Source: Straminergon stramineum
Taxonomy: Eukaryota > Streptophyta > Bryopsida > Hypnales > Calliergonaceae
Direction: 5' to 3'
Assembly (NCBI GenBank): GCA_963920665.1
Contig: OY987271.1
Location: 12,279,350-12,343,349, forward strand
Length of the DNA stretch: 64,000 bases
Each line of letters begins with the position of its first letter. The stretch's first letter is position 1. A program made the position numbers and the translations under genes. This document shows positions 24,318 to 35,000 of this stretch, in pieces. The notes under the pieces were generated by a model. That model worked only from the letters and a program-made list of their open reading frames with translations. It was not told the origin of the DNA and searched no databases.

Positions 24318-25427
24318 AGGAATCTAGTACTTGGCACTTTTATTTCAAATGCTATGTAGCCTTAAATTGCTACATCTATAATTTGTTAAGAATGCCAAAC
24401 AAGTGAAACAACTTCCTATTTTGTCCATGCACTTTTCCATTCAAATTTCATTGCTTCATAGTTCATACACATTCATGTGAGTTCAAGTGCCATAAGAAAT
24501 AAAAACAATAGATGCATATATAAGGCTTTTGAATATGTCTATAGTTCTATATACAATATGATGTTTGGCAAATGCCAATTACATATGATCATCTTTTAGG
24601 ATGACAAATGAACATCCCTTGCTAGCCTTCTATATAACTACCATACGCTAACCTTCAAAAATGAAAAACCAAAAAACAACAATTTACAATAACAACAATT
24701 AGGCCAAAACCAATAGTGTGGTGCCTTCCTCAATGTGTCTAGAACATCCCCCATAGATGCCCTTTTGCACACATCTTCTTTTTGGAGGCTTTCTAATTTC
24801 AACTTTAGATTCACGTATTGCTCTGGATTTTTCTTGGTAAAATATTGCGGGTCCCATTCTTCATCCTATAATTTTACATTGTTTCCATAATATTGAACAA
24901 GGGTTTTGGGTTTCCATTTCAAATATTTAGATTTAATGTTTGAAACTAGTAAAAGAGTCTAATCATACGAGCTGGTGGAAGTGCCCTCTTATTAATTCCT
25001 TCTTCACACCTTCAACAAATAAATGATGGATTCCCTCACAACATATGAACTCTACACACCACAAAAAATGGGAGGAAGTGCCTTCCCACTAATCCCTTCT
25101 TCTCACCTTTAATAATTAAGTGATCCATTATCTCAATAAATATGAACTCTACATCTCAATTATGTTTTGGTGAATGGAGAAGAAGAACCTCCCTTGCTAG
25201 TAGCCCCCTTTTTACACATTCAACAATTAAAAAGAGAAACCCCTAAGATAATACGAACAACACATCTGAATCCAAGATAAAATAAGGAAAGCATGCCTTC
25301 TTACTCCATAGTAATCCCTTCTTCATAAATTTAACATATAAATGAAAATAAACAAATAAGATAATTAATAAGAAATGCCTACCTTCCTTTAAAATTGAGC
25401 TAGGATGTTCAACTTAAGATTTTCATT
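24318..25427. other. No recognisable gene
   Basis: About 1.1 kb of AT-rich DNA before the segmental duplication. Around 24990-25340 there are loosely similar phrases (CC(C/T)TCTT..T(A/C)ATCCCTTCTTC) that resemble the later satellite at low level. No gene is seen. Confidence 0.45.
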
Positions 25428-26135
25428 GTAGGATGGTTTTGAGGGAACAACACATAGAAAGGTAGACCACAAGAGACAGAATGCACTCCCCCCCTAAGTC
25501 CCCAAGTCCTTTGCAAATTGAAGTACGTGAGGCATTTAATGAGGGCCATTAACTGTCATGTATTTGAAGATTTGGACTGTAGTAACTCCCGAAAGGGGTT
25601 GGCAACATTGAAGTGCCCCACCTTTACCATGGAGAGGATGGATCCCATGGCCCAAAGACCATTTGAAAAGCCCTTGGAGTTTCCCACTGCGCTAGTGTCC
25701 CTACCCAACTATCGCGTCCACGCCATAGTAGGGGGGAATTATAAAGGCCCCATTTGTTGTTTTCTTCTCCCAACGTTCCCACCACAACGTCCACGCCTGC
25801 CTGATGAGTCTGTGCTTGGGCCAGAGGGAATAAGAAAGGCCATACTCTTGGTTCTGTTTTCTAGAGTCCCTGCCCAAGCATCTGTGCCCGACCAATCCGT
25901 CCACACACATGCAACAACAAATTAGAGAGTCCCCGACTATGGTTTTATTTGCCCAACGTCCATGCCCCAATGCTCGCACCCTGCCTGAAGATGGATGGGC
26001 TATCTAGCTGAAAAACTCACTCTTGGAAAAGATGCATTGCCTCTCTTGAAGGTTGAATCCTAGTAGACCCTAAATCCTAAGAGACCCTAAACCCTATATC
26101 CTCCAAAGCCTTATTATTTTTTTCCAACAATTAAT
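25428..26135. repeat. Segmental duplication, block B1
   Basis: This is the first copy of a ~0.7-kb block that recurs at 26733 and, partly, at 29447. Shared landmarks include GGTAGACCACAAGAGACA, the GAGGCATTTAATGAGGGCCATT-like stretch and CCACCACAACGTCC. A 135-codon open frame crosses it but is shifted or broken in B2 and B3, so it is not a conserved gene. It is GC-richer than its surroundings. Confidence 0.8.
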
Positions 26136-26700
26136 AGGACAAATGCTTGAGAGGCGAAAACCTTTTCAAGAACTTCTCAAAAAATATACAAATAAAGTAC
26201 TTTTATAGTTATACATGAACTTCCTCACAAATTCCTTGTTTTTCCTATTCGCACAATGAAATGTTGAAGTATGCTCGGGCAAGAAATAACCTTGATTCCT
26301 ATTGTGAAAAAAATGAATTAATGATTCAAGTGTCCCCCCTCCTCTTATACTTCCACAATTAAATGATCCAAGCTTAGGCAAAAAATAACCTTGAATCCTA
26401 TTGTAGAAAAAATAAATTAATGATTCAAGTGTCCCCCTTCTTTTGTATTCACACAATTAAATGATCCAAGCTTAAGCAAGAAATAACCTTCAATCCTATT
26501 GTGGAAAAAAACCATAAATGATTCAAGTGTCCCCCCTTCTTTTGTATTGCCACAATTAAACAATCCAAGCTTAAACAAGAAATAAGCTTTACTTCCAATG
26601 CAAGAATTATTTTATTAATGAAAATGCCCCTCTCAAGTTTCCATTGTTCGATTGGAGACTTAAGTTGGCTAAGTGCTAATGCAATGGCTTGTTCCATTTG
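26136..26700. repeat. Satellite array A1, ~99-bp unit, about 4-5 copies
   Basis: Each unit has CACAATTAAATGATCCAAGC, then (G/C)AAGAAATAACCTT and AATTAATGATTCAAGTGTCC. The phrase AAATAACC or its variant AAATAAGC recurs at about 26284, 26383, 26481 and 26580. The array opens with AGGACAAATGCTTGAG, a start also found in A2, and ends with a GCTAATGCAATGGCTTGTTC segment that A2 shares. Confidence 0.85.
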
Positions 26701-26732
26701 TATACAAGAAGAAAAAAGAAGGAGAAGAAGTT

Positions 26733-27452
26733 TGCAAATGGTTTGAGGGAACAACATATGGGAAGGTAGACCACAAGAGACAAAATGCACTCCCTCCCCA
26801 AGTCCCCAAGTCCTTTACATGAGGTATTTAATGAGGGCCATTGATTGTCATGTACTTGAAGATCTAGTTTGTAGTAACTCCAAAAAGGAGCTGGTAGCAT
26901 TGAAGTGCCCCCCCTTTTCCATGGAGAGGATGGATTCCATGGCCTAAAGACCATTTGAAAAGCCCCTGGAGTTTTCCATTGTACTAGTGTCCCCGCCCTA
27001 ACGCCCACACCTAACCTTTGTGTCCATGCTCGACTGCCATGTCCACGACCTAGTAGGGGGGAATTGGAAAGGCCTCACTTGTTGTTTTCTTCTCTGGCCC
27101 AACATTCCCACCACAACGTCCGCATCCGCCCAATGAGTCTGTGCTTGGGCATCAAGGAACATGAAAGGCCACACTCATGGTTTTGTTTTCTAAAGTGCTT
27201 GCCCAAGCGTCTATGCTCGACCGATTCGTCCATGTGCATGTAGCAACAAATCAGAGAGTCCCCGACTTTGGTTTTATTCGCCTAGTGTCCATGCCCCAAT
27301 GCCTGCACCTTGCTTGAAAATGGATGGACTATCTAGCTAAATAACTCACTCCTGGAAAAGATGCATTGTCTCTCTTGAAGGTTGAACCCTAGTAGACCCT
27401 AAACCCTAATCCTTGAGACACCTAAAGCCTTATTATTTTTTTTGACAATAAA
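26733..27452. repeat. Segmental duplication, block B2
   Basis: The second copy of the block, offset ~1.3 kb from B1. It shares the same landmarks through CTAAACCCTAATCC and the TTATTATTTTTTT stretch. At its right edge it is cut by MITE G1, and the B2-A2 junction resumes at 27878 with GGACAAATGTTTGAG, matching the uninterrupted B1-A1 junction at 26136. Confidence 0.82.
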
Positions 27453-27454
27453 TA

Positions 27455-27875
27455 AGGTAGACCAACCCATTTCTACTAGCTTCCTATAACCACCATCCTA
27501 TTCTTGGCCCCATCTCGTCTATAAAACTTAATTATCCAAATCCATTCACTATTCTAAAAATTTCATTGCATTAATTCCAATTTGGATAAGGTGTCAACAT
27601 TTGATTGGTGGATACTCCAGTGCCAATAGGTACATGGAATGGCGGTTTTAGGTTTAGGATAGGACATTTATGACTCTAGTCTAGTGGTGGTTTTGTAATT
27701 TAGGGCACACTACTTTAGAAATTTATAGAAATTACAATTTTTATTGAAAAATTATAATTCCACTTGGATTTGATTCATGAAACATGCGCACACCTCTAAA
27801 AAATATGTGCCGCTCTTGGAGTTGGTCCTAATATACTCAGATTGCGAATCGGGGTGGTAATAGGTTGGTCTACCT
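27455..27875. mobile_element. MITE family G, copy G1 (~421 bp) with TA target duplication
   Basis: The 15-bp inverted ends TAAGGTAGACCAACC (27453-27467) and GGTTGGTCTACCTTA (27863-27877) include a TA target duplication on each side. The undisturbed junction in B1 (AATAGGACAAATG) is the empty site and shows one TA, which confirms the insertion boundaries. A TA duplication is typical of Tc1/mariner-type elements. No transposase is present. A second, interrupted copy lies at 57199-57849. Confidence 0.9.
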
Positions 27876-27877
27876 TA

Positions 27878-29430
27878 GGACAAATGTTTGAGAAGCAAAA
27901 ACCTTTTCAAGAATTTTTCAAAAAACATACAAACAAATTGCTTTTATATATATATATATATATATAAACTTCCCTCATTTATTCCCTTCTTATCTATTTC
28001 CACAAATCAATGTTGGACCAAGCTTTTGCAAGAATTAAGCTTTATTGTCGTTGTAGGTAAAAAAATGTAAATGAATCAATAGCCTTCCCTTCAGTCCTTT
28101 CTTTTCTATTCCCACAATCAAAAGATGAAGCAAGCTTAGGCAAGAAATAAGCTTCATTTCAATTGTGGAAAAAATAAATTAATGATTCCAGTAGTCCCTC
28201 TTCTTTTCTAATCTCATAATTCAATAATTTTAGGTTGGGCAAAAATAAAGTTCAACTTCTATTGTCGAAAAAAGTAGATACTTAATTAAAGCGTCCCCTC
28301 TTCTTTTGTAATCCCACAATTAGATGATTTTAGCATAGGCAAGAATTAAGCTTTACTTCTTTAGTAGAATTTTTTTTAAATGGATTAGTGCAACCCCCCA
28401 CCCCACCCCACCCCTCCTTCTTTCCTATTCACACAATTAAATGATTGAAGCTTAAGTAAGAAATGAAGTTCAATTCTATTGTATAAACTAAATAAATAAA
28501 TGATCAAGTATCCCCCCTTCTCTTTTAATTGCACAATTAAATGATCAAAGCTTAAGCAAAAAATGAACTTCAATTCTATTGTATAAATAAAATAAATAAA
28601 TGATCAAGTGTCCCCCCTTCTCTTCCAATTGCACAATTAAATGATCCAAGCTTAATTAGGCAAGAAATGAACTTCAATAATATTACAAGTCTAAACAAAA
28701 TGAATAAATGATTGAGTGCCCCCCCTTCTCCTCCAATCACACAATTAAATGATCCAAGCTTAGGCAAGAAATGAACTTCAATTCTTTTACAAGTCTAAAC
28801 AAAATAAATAAATGATCAAGTGTCCCCCCATCTCCTCCAATCGCACATTTAAATGATCCAAGCTTAAGCAAGAAGTGAACTTCAATTCTATTGTATAAAC
28901 AAAATAAAGAAATGATCAATTGTCCCCCATTCTTTTCCAATCCCCAAATTAAATGATCCAAGCTTAGGCAAGTAATAACCTTGACTCCTACTATGGGAAA
29001 AAATGTAATTGATTGAAGTGCACCCTCTTCTAATGTATTCCCACAATTAAATGTTGAACCAACCTTGGGCAAGAATTAACCTTTACCTCCATTGTAGGAA
29101 AAACATATTCAATGAATCAAGAGCCTCCCCAAGTCCCCATTAGTCCCTCATTTTCTATTCCCACAATAAAATGAACCAAGGTTGGGTAAGAAATAACCTT
29201 CACTTCCAATATTGAAATTTTTTGTTCAATAATTCAAGAGCCTTCCAATTAGTCCCTTCTTCACTATTTCCACAATTAAATGAACTAAGTTAAGACAAGA
29301 ATGAAGCTTTACTTCTAATGCAATAAAAATTTTATTAATGAAAATACCCCTTTCAAGTGTCTGTTGTTCGATTGGAGATTGAAGTTGGTAAGTGCTAATG
29401 CAATGGCTTGTTCCATTTGGGTTGGTTTGT
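27878..29430. repeat. Satellite array A2, ~95-115-bp unit, about 14 copies
   Basis: The same unit as A1 continues here with many more copies: CACAATTAAATGAT(C/T)(C/A)AAGC followed by GCAAGAAATGAA or GCAAGAATTAAG and then GTGTCCCCCCTTCT. Unit length drifts. The minus strand of several units stays open for tens of codons, giving frames with repeated SFNC and SLDHLIV phrases; these are repeat-derived. A (TA)11 run sits at 27945-27966. Confidence 0.85.
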
Positions 29431-29446
29431 TTTAAAAAAAAAAAAA

Positions 29447-29850
29447 AGTTTGCAAGTGATTTTGAGAAAACAACACATGGGAAGGTAGGAAATAAGAGAG
29501 GGAATGCCTCCCCAACACCTTTTCAAATTGAGGTAGGTGAGGTATTTAATGAAGGCATTTGATTGTCATGTATTTATAGATCTGGTTTGTAGTAACTCCA
29601 AAAAGGGGTTGGCAACAAGGAAGTGTTCTCCCTTTCCACGGAAAAGAAAGAAACCCATGGCCCCAAGTCCACTTGAAAGGCCCTTGGAGGTTCTGGTTGC
29701 CTCCGCATTCACATCCGACCAATGTGTCCCCGCCTTAGCAAGAAGGAATTGGAAAGGCCCCACTTGTTGTTTCCTTCTAGCATCCACGTCCGACCGATCC
29801 GTCCGCGCCTTGTTAGGAGGGAATTGGAAAAGCCTTGCCCAACATCCACA
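29447..29850. repeat. Segmental duplication, block B3 (partial)
   Basis: The third copy of the block, keeping AACAACACATGGGAAGGTAG through the GGAATTGGAAAGGCCCCACT phrase and then diverging into a C-rich stretch (29850-30100) with repeated CCACGCCC/CCGACC-like words. A 213-codon open frame from 29537 is compositional; the frame is not kept in B1 or B2. Confidence 0.7.
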
Positions 29851-30268
29851 CCCACACCTATATGTTCACGCCCATATGTCCTATGTTGATGTGCGTCTCA
29901 ATCCCCACCCAAACATCTATGTCCACACCCTACACCACATGTCCGCGCACAAGCATTTCATATTTCTGCACATCTGTGTTCGCACCCTATCAACAATGTC
30001 TCCACCCCTACGAAGACGTCCACGCTCGTCAACGTCCACACCCACGCCACTTCATTCCTGCCTGCACTACTGTCCACGCCCTAGCATCTGCACATGGTTC
30101 CAGCGTAGAATGACACATCAATTACTTCAAGTAAATAAAAGTAACTTCTTTTTACCCTTGAATAATTTCATGACCTAAAAAATCGAAGTTGGACCAATTG
30201 GACAGACCACCCTAAAAACGTCCGGTGACCCTAACTTATCCGATGTGACAACCGTGATCTGCAGTCAG
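29851..30268. other. C-rich repeat tail and spacer before the CHAT remnant
   Basis: From 29851 to 30100 the DNA is rich in CCACACCC/GTCCACGCCC words. From 30180 it resembles single-copy DNA and leads into the first recognisable exon-like segment of the CHAT gene. No promoter is evident. Confidence 0.45.
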
Positions 30269-32528
30269 GTATCTCGATGAGGCTCTTAAATATGCAAGAA
30301 ATGATGAAGATTTAGCTAAGCGTTCTGAATCTCTGAATGCCAAATTGGATTTCTGGAAGGTAATCAAGCTGACACAAAATATTGTCTCCACTCCCTATTT
30401 CTTTGATAATATCTTCTAAGTTCCTCACGAAGAACAAAAACAACACTGGTGGAAATTAAGTCGTATTAATACCATTCAATTCGTAAGACCTCTGATTGTT
30501 GATGCCCAGTATTATTCCCCGTCCAACTTAGTACTAGCTGTCTCGAGTACTAACAGGCACCCGTGGTTGCTGCTTGCACTCAGATAAAATGGACACTTTT
30601 TAGCGGTAGTAGCATCGATATTGTGGTGGAATATGATCTCAGTTTGTCTGATCCGTCTCCACACCAGATCTTGCATTTTTGTGTTAGGTCTCAGGTAATC
30701 GGACTACGTCATCTTATTCATCATTGTTGGGATGAGTTCTATGGTGCAATATGATTCACTTCCATGTGAAATATATTCCGGTTCACACTGAATAGAGTAG
30801 CTCATTTGCTGTGCTGTGTGTTTAATACATAAAGTGTATTTATATGACCATGAAATTGTGTTGCTTGCCTGGCTAGTAATTGAACATGAAGGATCCATTG
30901 CCATCTTCAACACAGTGCGCTCCGCCTTTACGTTGTGGCTAAATTTTTGATGATCAGATCCACCTGCCCCGGTATTTGGCAAGGAAGGTAGACCTGAATC
31001 GGTTGACAAGTGCTTCCCGAACTGCTTCGACGATGTCTGCTCACAGCAATCCCGAATCTGGTAGCTTCCTGACGGCGCTGGAATATCTTCACGAGATCCT
31101 TATCAAGCCTCTTCTGGAGGACTCATTGATCAGTGCTACGCACCATCAAACGTTGGTGTTCATTCCCTGCAAGGTGAGGATTCAAAACCATCAACGTGAT
31201 CTAGAGAGTCCTGATATGTTTCTTCATATTTAGAAAAGAATGATCATCAACACTTGTTGACAGGAATTTTGATCTGCATCACGTCGGACTTCTTCTGGAC
31301 AGATTAAGTCCTTGTAAGGAATGCGGAAATCACCTCTGACTTGTAGTACTCTATCAAGGAAGATATAATTATTTGGTACGTGTGATGTTTTTCTGGTGCT
31401 TCACATTTGTGTCTGCAACTGAAGCAGCGCAGCAAGTCGGTTAATGATTTCGGAAACAGTACACCTGATTGAACTGGTAGTGGTTGTCTCCAGTTGCTCG
31501 AAGGAGTCCCGTTTGCGCTGCTTCGAGACGGTGCACAACCTGATGGAGAGGGATATCTCATTCAGACCCACACCGTCTCCATAGTGCCTCCATTCGGGTT
31601 ACTGATATACTGCACCATTCAAGTTTTGTATAACCAAACCCTGCTTTCGATGCCGGACGCCTCGGACGCCAGCCTCGTCCTTTGCAACACCGCTATTTCT
31701 CAGGAAGAGATGGAGAGGGGTGACTCAGGACCAGCATTTGTCATTGCTTCACTATTTCCATACCACTGCAGAGCATTACATGGCGCTGACTCCACTTTCG
31801 ACTCTCTTCAGATATGGGCAAGCCTGCCAAGGTCGTATAGTGAAAAGTATAATTGCAAAGCTTTTTTCCACATTGAGGCCGCATTTGTGAAGGATTTGGT
31901 GAAGGGATTGAGAAAACATGGAGTGCGCGCTTCGCGGTCGTCAGAGCATGCCCATCGGCCAACGGGCAGGTTGATCTCCTCCTTTTGTATCGTAGATGTA
32001 CCTGCTTGATGACGCAGGACTTCTATACAGTACGAACGTGTATACTGCAAAGTGTCAAATCTATTTTCGCCAAATTTTTATGGGCAATTAGCTGTCGTAT
32101 GATGAACTAATGGATTGTTCCGGTTGGCCCTTCATATCCTCAGATTCAGAAGGAGGCTATGATACGCCTGTTGGAAACAATTCTGCGCCACGGGATTCCA
32201 TGTGTGGTCATGTCAAACTATCCTGAGTGTATTCGATGTCTCATCGGATGTGTTCTTTACACATTTTTACACAAAGCTGAAGAGCGGGGAAAGTGTGGGC
32301 GAAGCTGTTCGACACTCTATGCTTGAGATGAAGAATGTTGACCGATTTGATTTGGATCAGTGGGCTTCATTTTCAGTATTTGGTGATCCGACTGTACGTC
32401 TCCCTGAGGAAATGCTTGGGAGCCCTAGAACATTCTACAGTGATTTGCCCATTTCCCCTCGCGCATGGAATCATTTAGAAGCGATAAGCCTCGGGTTTTC
32501 CCTGAAAACAGAAGGAATGTCTCTTTAG
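30269..32528 (+). pseudogene. CHAT-domain (caspase-like) gene remnant, 5' truncated and frameshifted
   Basis: Exon-like segments with fitting splice signals encode a C-terminal CHAT region. 30269-30359 is helical and TPR-like (YLDEALKYARNDED). 30557-30694 contains VEYDLSLSD. 30958-31173 contains YLHEILIKPLLEDS and LVFIPCK. 31494 to ~31900 contains LEGVPFALLRDG, TVSIVPPFGLL and LVLCNTA. 32144-32528 ends with FFTHFYTKLKSGESVGEAVR and FGDPTVRLPEE. CHAT proteins are caspase-fold proteases or scaffolds, often behind TPRs. Damage: the expected catalytic His-Gly step reads HIEAAF, the segment with the catalytic Cys is not found between 32009 and 32144, and a frameshift near 32215 separates PCVVMS from ILSVFDVSSD. 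The TPR half upstream is missing. A divergent working gene with extra introns is less likely. Confidence 0.7.
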
Positions 32529-32790
32529 TCGCTCTCAATCAGCTAATGCCGGATGAAAGGGAAGCTCTTCTTCAGTCCTGAAACATTAAACGAGCTAGAC
32601 AAGGAGGTTTTCATATTGTTTTTTGGAAATTTCGGACATATTGTCGTGTGACGTGAGTGTGAAAGTCTCTGTCAGATGAAATAGAAGTTAGAGTGGTTTT
32701 GGGCTTCACTTACTGTGGGGTTTCAGAGGATTCTCAATAAGCAGCAATTGTTGTAACATCAGGAAATGAGATGTCAGTTCTGTACTGATA

Positions 32791-32902
32791 GGCAATTTCA
32801 TTAAAATGGCGGTATTACAGTAAAATGGCACAAAATATGTTAGGAATTGCACGACATTCCATTAAAATGGCTGAATAATACCGCCATTTTAATGAAATTG
32901 CC
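32791..32902. mobile_element. Hairpin MITE, 112 bp, TA target
   Basis: The two arms are perfect 27-bp inverted repeats beginning GGCAATTTCATTAAAATGGC, with a short spacer between. TA flanks both sides (32789-32790, 32903-32904). It lies about 260 bp downstream of the CHAT remnant and could have been part of its 3' region. The structure also resembles a small-RNA precursor hairpin. Confidence 0.8.
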
Positions 32903-32904
32903 TA

Positions 32905-34773
32905 TACTGTCTGGAGAATGTTTTTAATTTAAAGTGCATCGCACTTCTAGATGACTTAAGCCCTCATTGTCTGTCAGTTCCCAACATGTGAACATAGTAA
33001 TGTTTCTGCCGTCACCGGTGTCCTAATCGAACGCCACAATATTGAAAGCTCAAACTCCTTGGTTATCAATCAGATCATTCAGATTCAGTTTGATCGAGAG
33101 AAAAGAGGCAGAGGAATGTGGTACTGTACGTCTTGCACTGCTCTACTCATTTGAAAGTTGAAACTACATTGCCAATATCCGGATGTGCATGGAGTGAAAA
33201 TAACGTCACTGGCCACTCATAAGCCTGAGTGGCTGCTGCAGATTGTGTGATGGATTTACTTCTTCTCGTCTTATCCGGTGATGAAATTATGAACCGATCG
33301 AATGAATGCTGGCTTCTCAGCTCAACAGGAACTCAACCCTTTTAAGTTACAGTATGTTGGTCGGTGCTCTACTACGGTACCCCCTCTGTAGCAGATAGCA
33401 GGCCCTTTGAACTTCGAAACACCACATGATGACTCTTACCATTCGGGACAGTATTCAAGAATAAGAATGACCTGATCCCACATGTTCCTCATCTTCAAAC
33501 TTAAGTCGCATCTGCAATGCTTGAAAAATCATCTACACTACAGCAAGCTTGGTGCTACTTGGACATGTGCACGCACCTTACATATCAACGAGGAAGAGTT
33601 CTGCGCTGAGCTAGTTAGTATAATTATTCCAACTTAAGACCAGTGCATATGGAATGAGCTTTGGCCCAAGAAACGTTTGCCCAAACCCCTCGATCGTCTC
33701 ATGTTCTTCGAGCACACTGTCTCGTCCTCACCTGCTTTAAATTGTGTTGCGAATCCTCTTCGCTCTATATATGTTTACTCTGTCTCGTAACTGTTCACAA
33801 CTCTTCGACGACGACTATGCTTCGAGGCGATGCAGCCTTGCAGGCTATAACTGATCTTCCAGCACAAGAGCAGATCTCTGCTCCAATCTAGAACAATAAT
33901 ATTGATATCTGGAGAATTATCTGCAGCGTCTGTCTGTCTGTCTTGCTCTGTCTGTCTTGTTATATAATCTTGTCAAGGATTGGATAGGCTCTGTACGTAA
34001 CTAGTGTTGGAGCACCCTGGCTACCACTGAGCAAATGGGGGCCAGCACGCTTGAAGCTGCGTTCAATCTCGCACTGCTACTTTGTCACGACGCGTAGACG
34101 ATGCGCCTCATTCACTAGCTGGGTGACAGGAGAGCAAGCTTAACTCTGGTTTTACGATCAGCGTGAATGAAGAGTATGTTGGGGGTAGTTTTACTATGTA
34201 AGCCATGCGTAGTGAAGGCTAAGGGTAGCGGGTGCTAACCTTGGTGCCTCCTTTTAGAGGTAGACTTCGTCTCTGGGTTACTTTGTTAATATGTAGTCAA
34301 TCATAACACATGATGCCTATTGCATGATCAACGATTTTCATTATCGCATAGAGAGTTCACATTGAAGTAGGTGTATAGGAGTTCAATGCATGTGTCTTAG
34401 CTTTTGAGTGATAGTTGCCATAAAAATCAATTTATTAGTCAATTGTCGTGAATCACAAGGACATTATAAAACTTCTGTTGAGTGTGAAATGCACCAATTC
34501 CCACCTCTCCCTTTCCTCACAAGTGATTAGAAGCATTTTCTTCCACAATGGGGATTTTGAAGTTCTAAGGGGAAAGAGACCACAAAGGATTTGGCTTCTA
34601 TTTTAGGGGGACATTTTAGGGGGGGAATCATCACAATGAAGTTTACAGGTCTCCTAAGTATGAGCTTTCCTCTCTTCACAAATTCTCCCTAAATCCCCTC
34701 TACAATACATTGACACATTGTCCATACCATTATTGTTTCCACCAATTCTTGGGTAGATTTCACAAGATGCAAT
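32905..34773. other. Higher-GC, apparently single-copy DNA; no gene identified
   Basis: This stretch has less AT bias than most of the window. A TATATATG sequence at 33767-33774 lies about 45 bp upstream of an ATG opening a 24-codon frame (MLRGDAALQAITDLP). CTGT repeats occur at 33929-33958. It could be a promoter fragment or an old LTR, but no paired repeat or longer frame supports either. Confidence 0.35.
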
Positions 34774-35000
34774 TGTCCCATGTCCATTGTCAAGAATACC
34801 ATGAGGTTGGACACATAAGAATTATAAGTGTCAAAGCACGGAGTAATAAATTCTAATGCTTCTAGAGTCTACAGATCTTGGAAATCTAAGAAATTACGAA
34901 GTCTCTTTAATTATTGAGATCTACAAATTACTAATTCCCAAACTCTTGAAATCCAATAAATAGTTCTAAAGTGCCACTCCTATTGGCACTTTATGATGTT
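34774..35000. repeat. Dispersed repeat related to the copia flank at 2.8 kb
   Basis: The part with TTGTCCCATGTCCATTGTC and AGGTTGGACACATAAGA matches 2809-2860. The following AT-rich part also has AAATCTA-type words, as at 2.9-3.2 kb. A small inverted repeat AAAGTGCCA...TGGCACTTT lies near 34970-34992. Confidence 0.55.

Noticed and set aside
25518..25925. 135-codon open frame in block B1
   Set aside because: The frame is shifted or stopped in B2 and B3, and opposite-strand frames are also open.
28385..29072. Minus-strand frames with repeated SFNC...SLDHLIV phrases
   Set aside because: The phrases repeat with the satellite unit and frames break whenever unit length changes; this is satellite DNA, not a repeat protein.
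26200..29345. CRISPR-like look of regular repeats
   Set aside because: The repeats are ~100-bp contiguous tandem units with no unique spacers, in a eukaryotic genome.
29537..30178. 213-codon open frame in block B3
   Set aside because: The frame is not maintained in the B1 and B2 copies, and the C-rich half is made of repeated words.
33767..33891. TATA-like box plus ATG at 33.8 kb as a gene start
   Set aside because: The frame ends after 24 codons, no donor site leads to a further recognisable exon, and no homologous protein is recognised.
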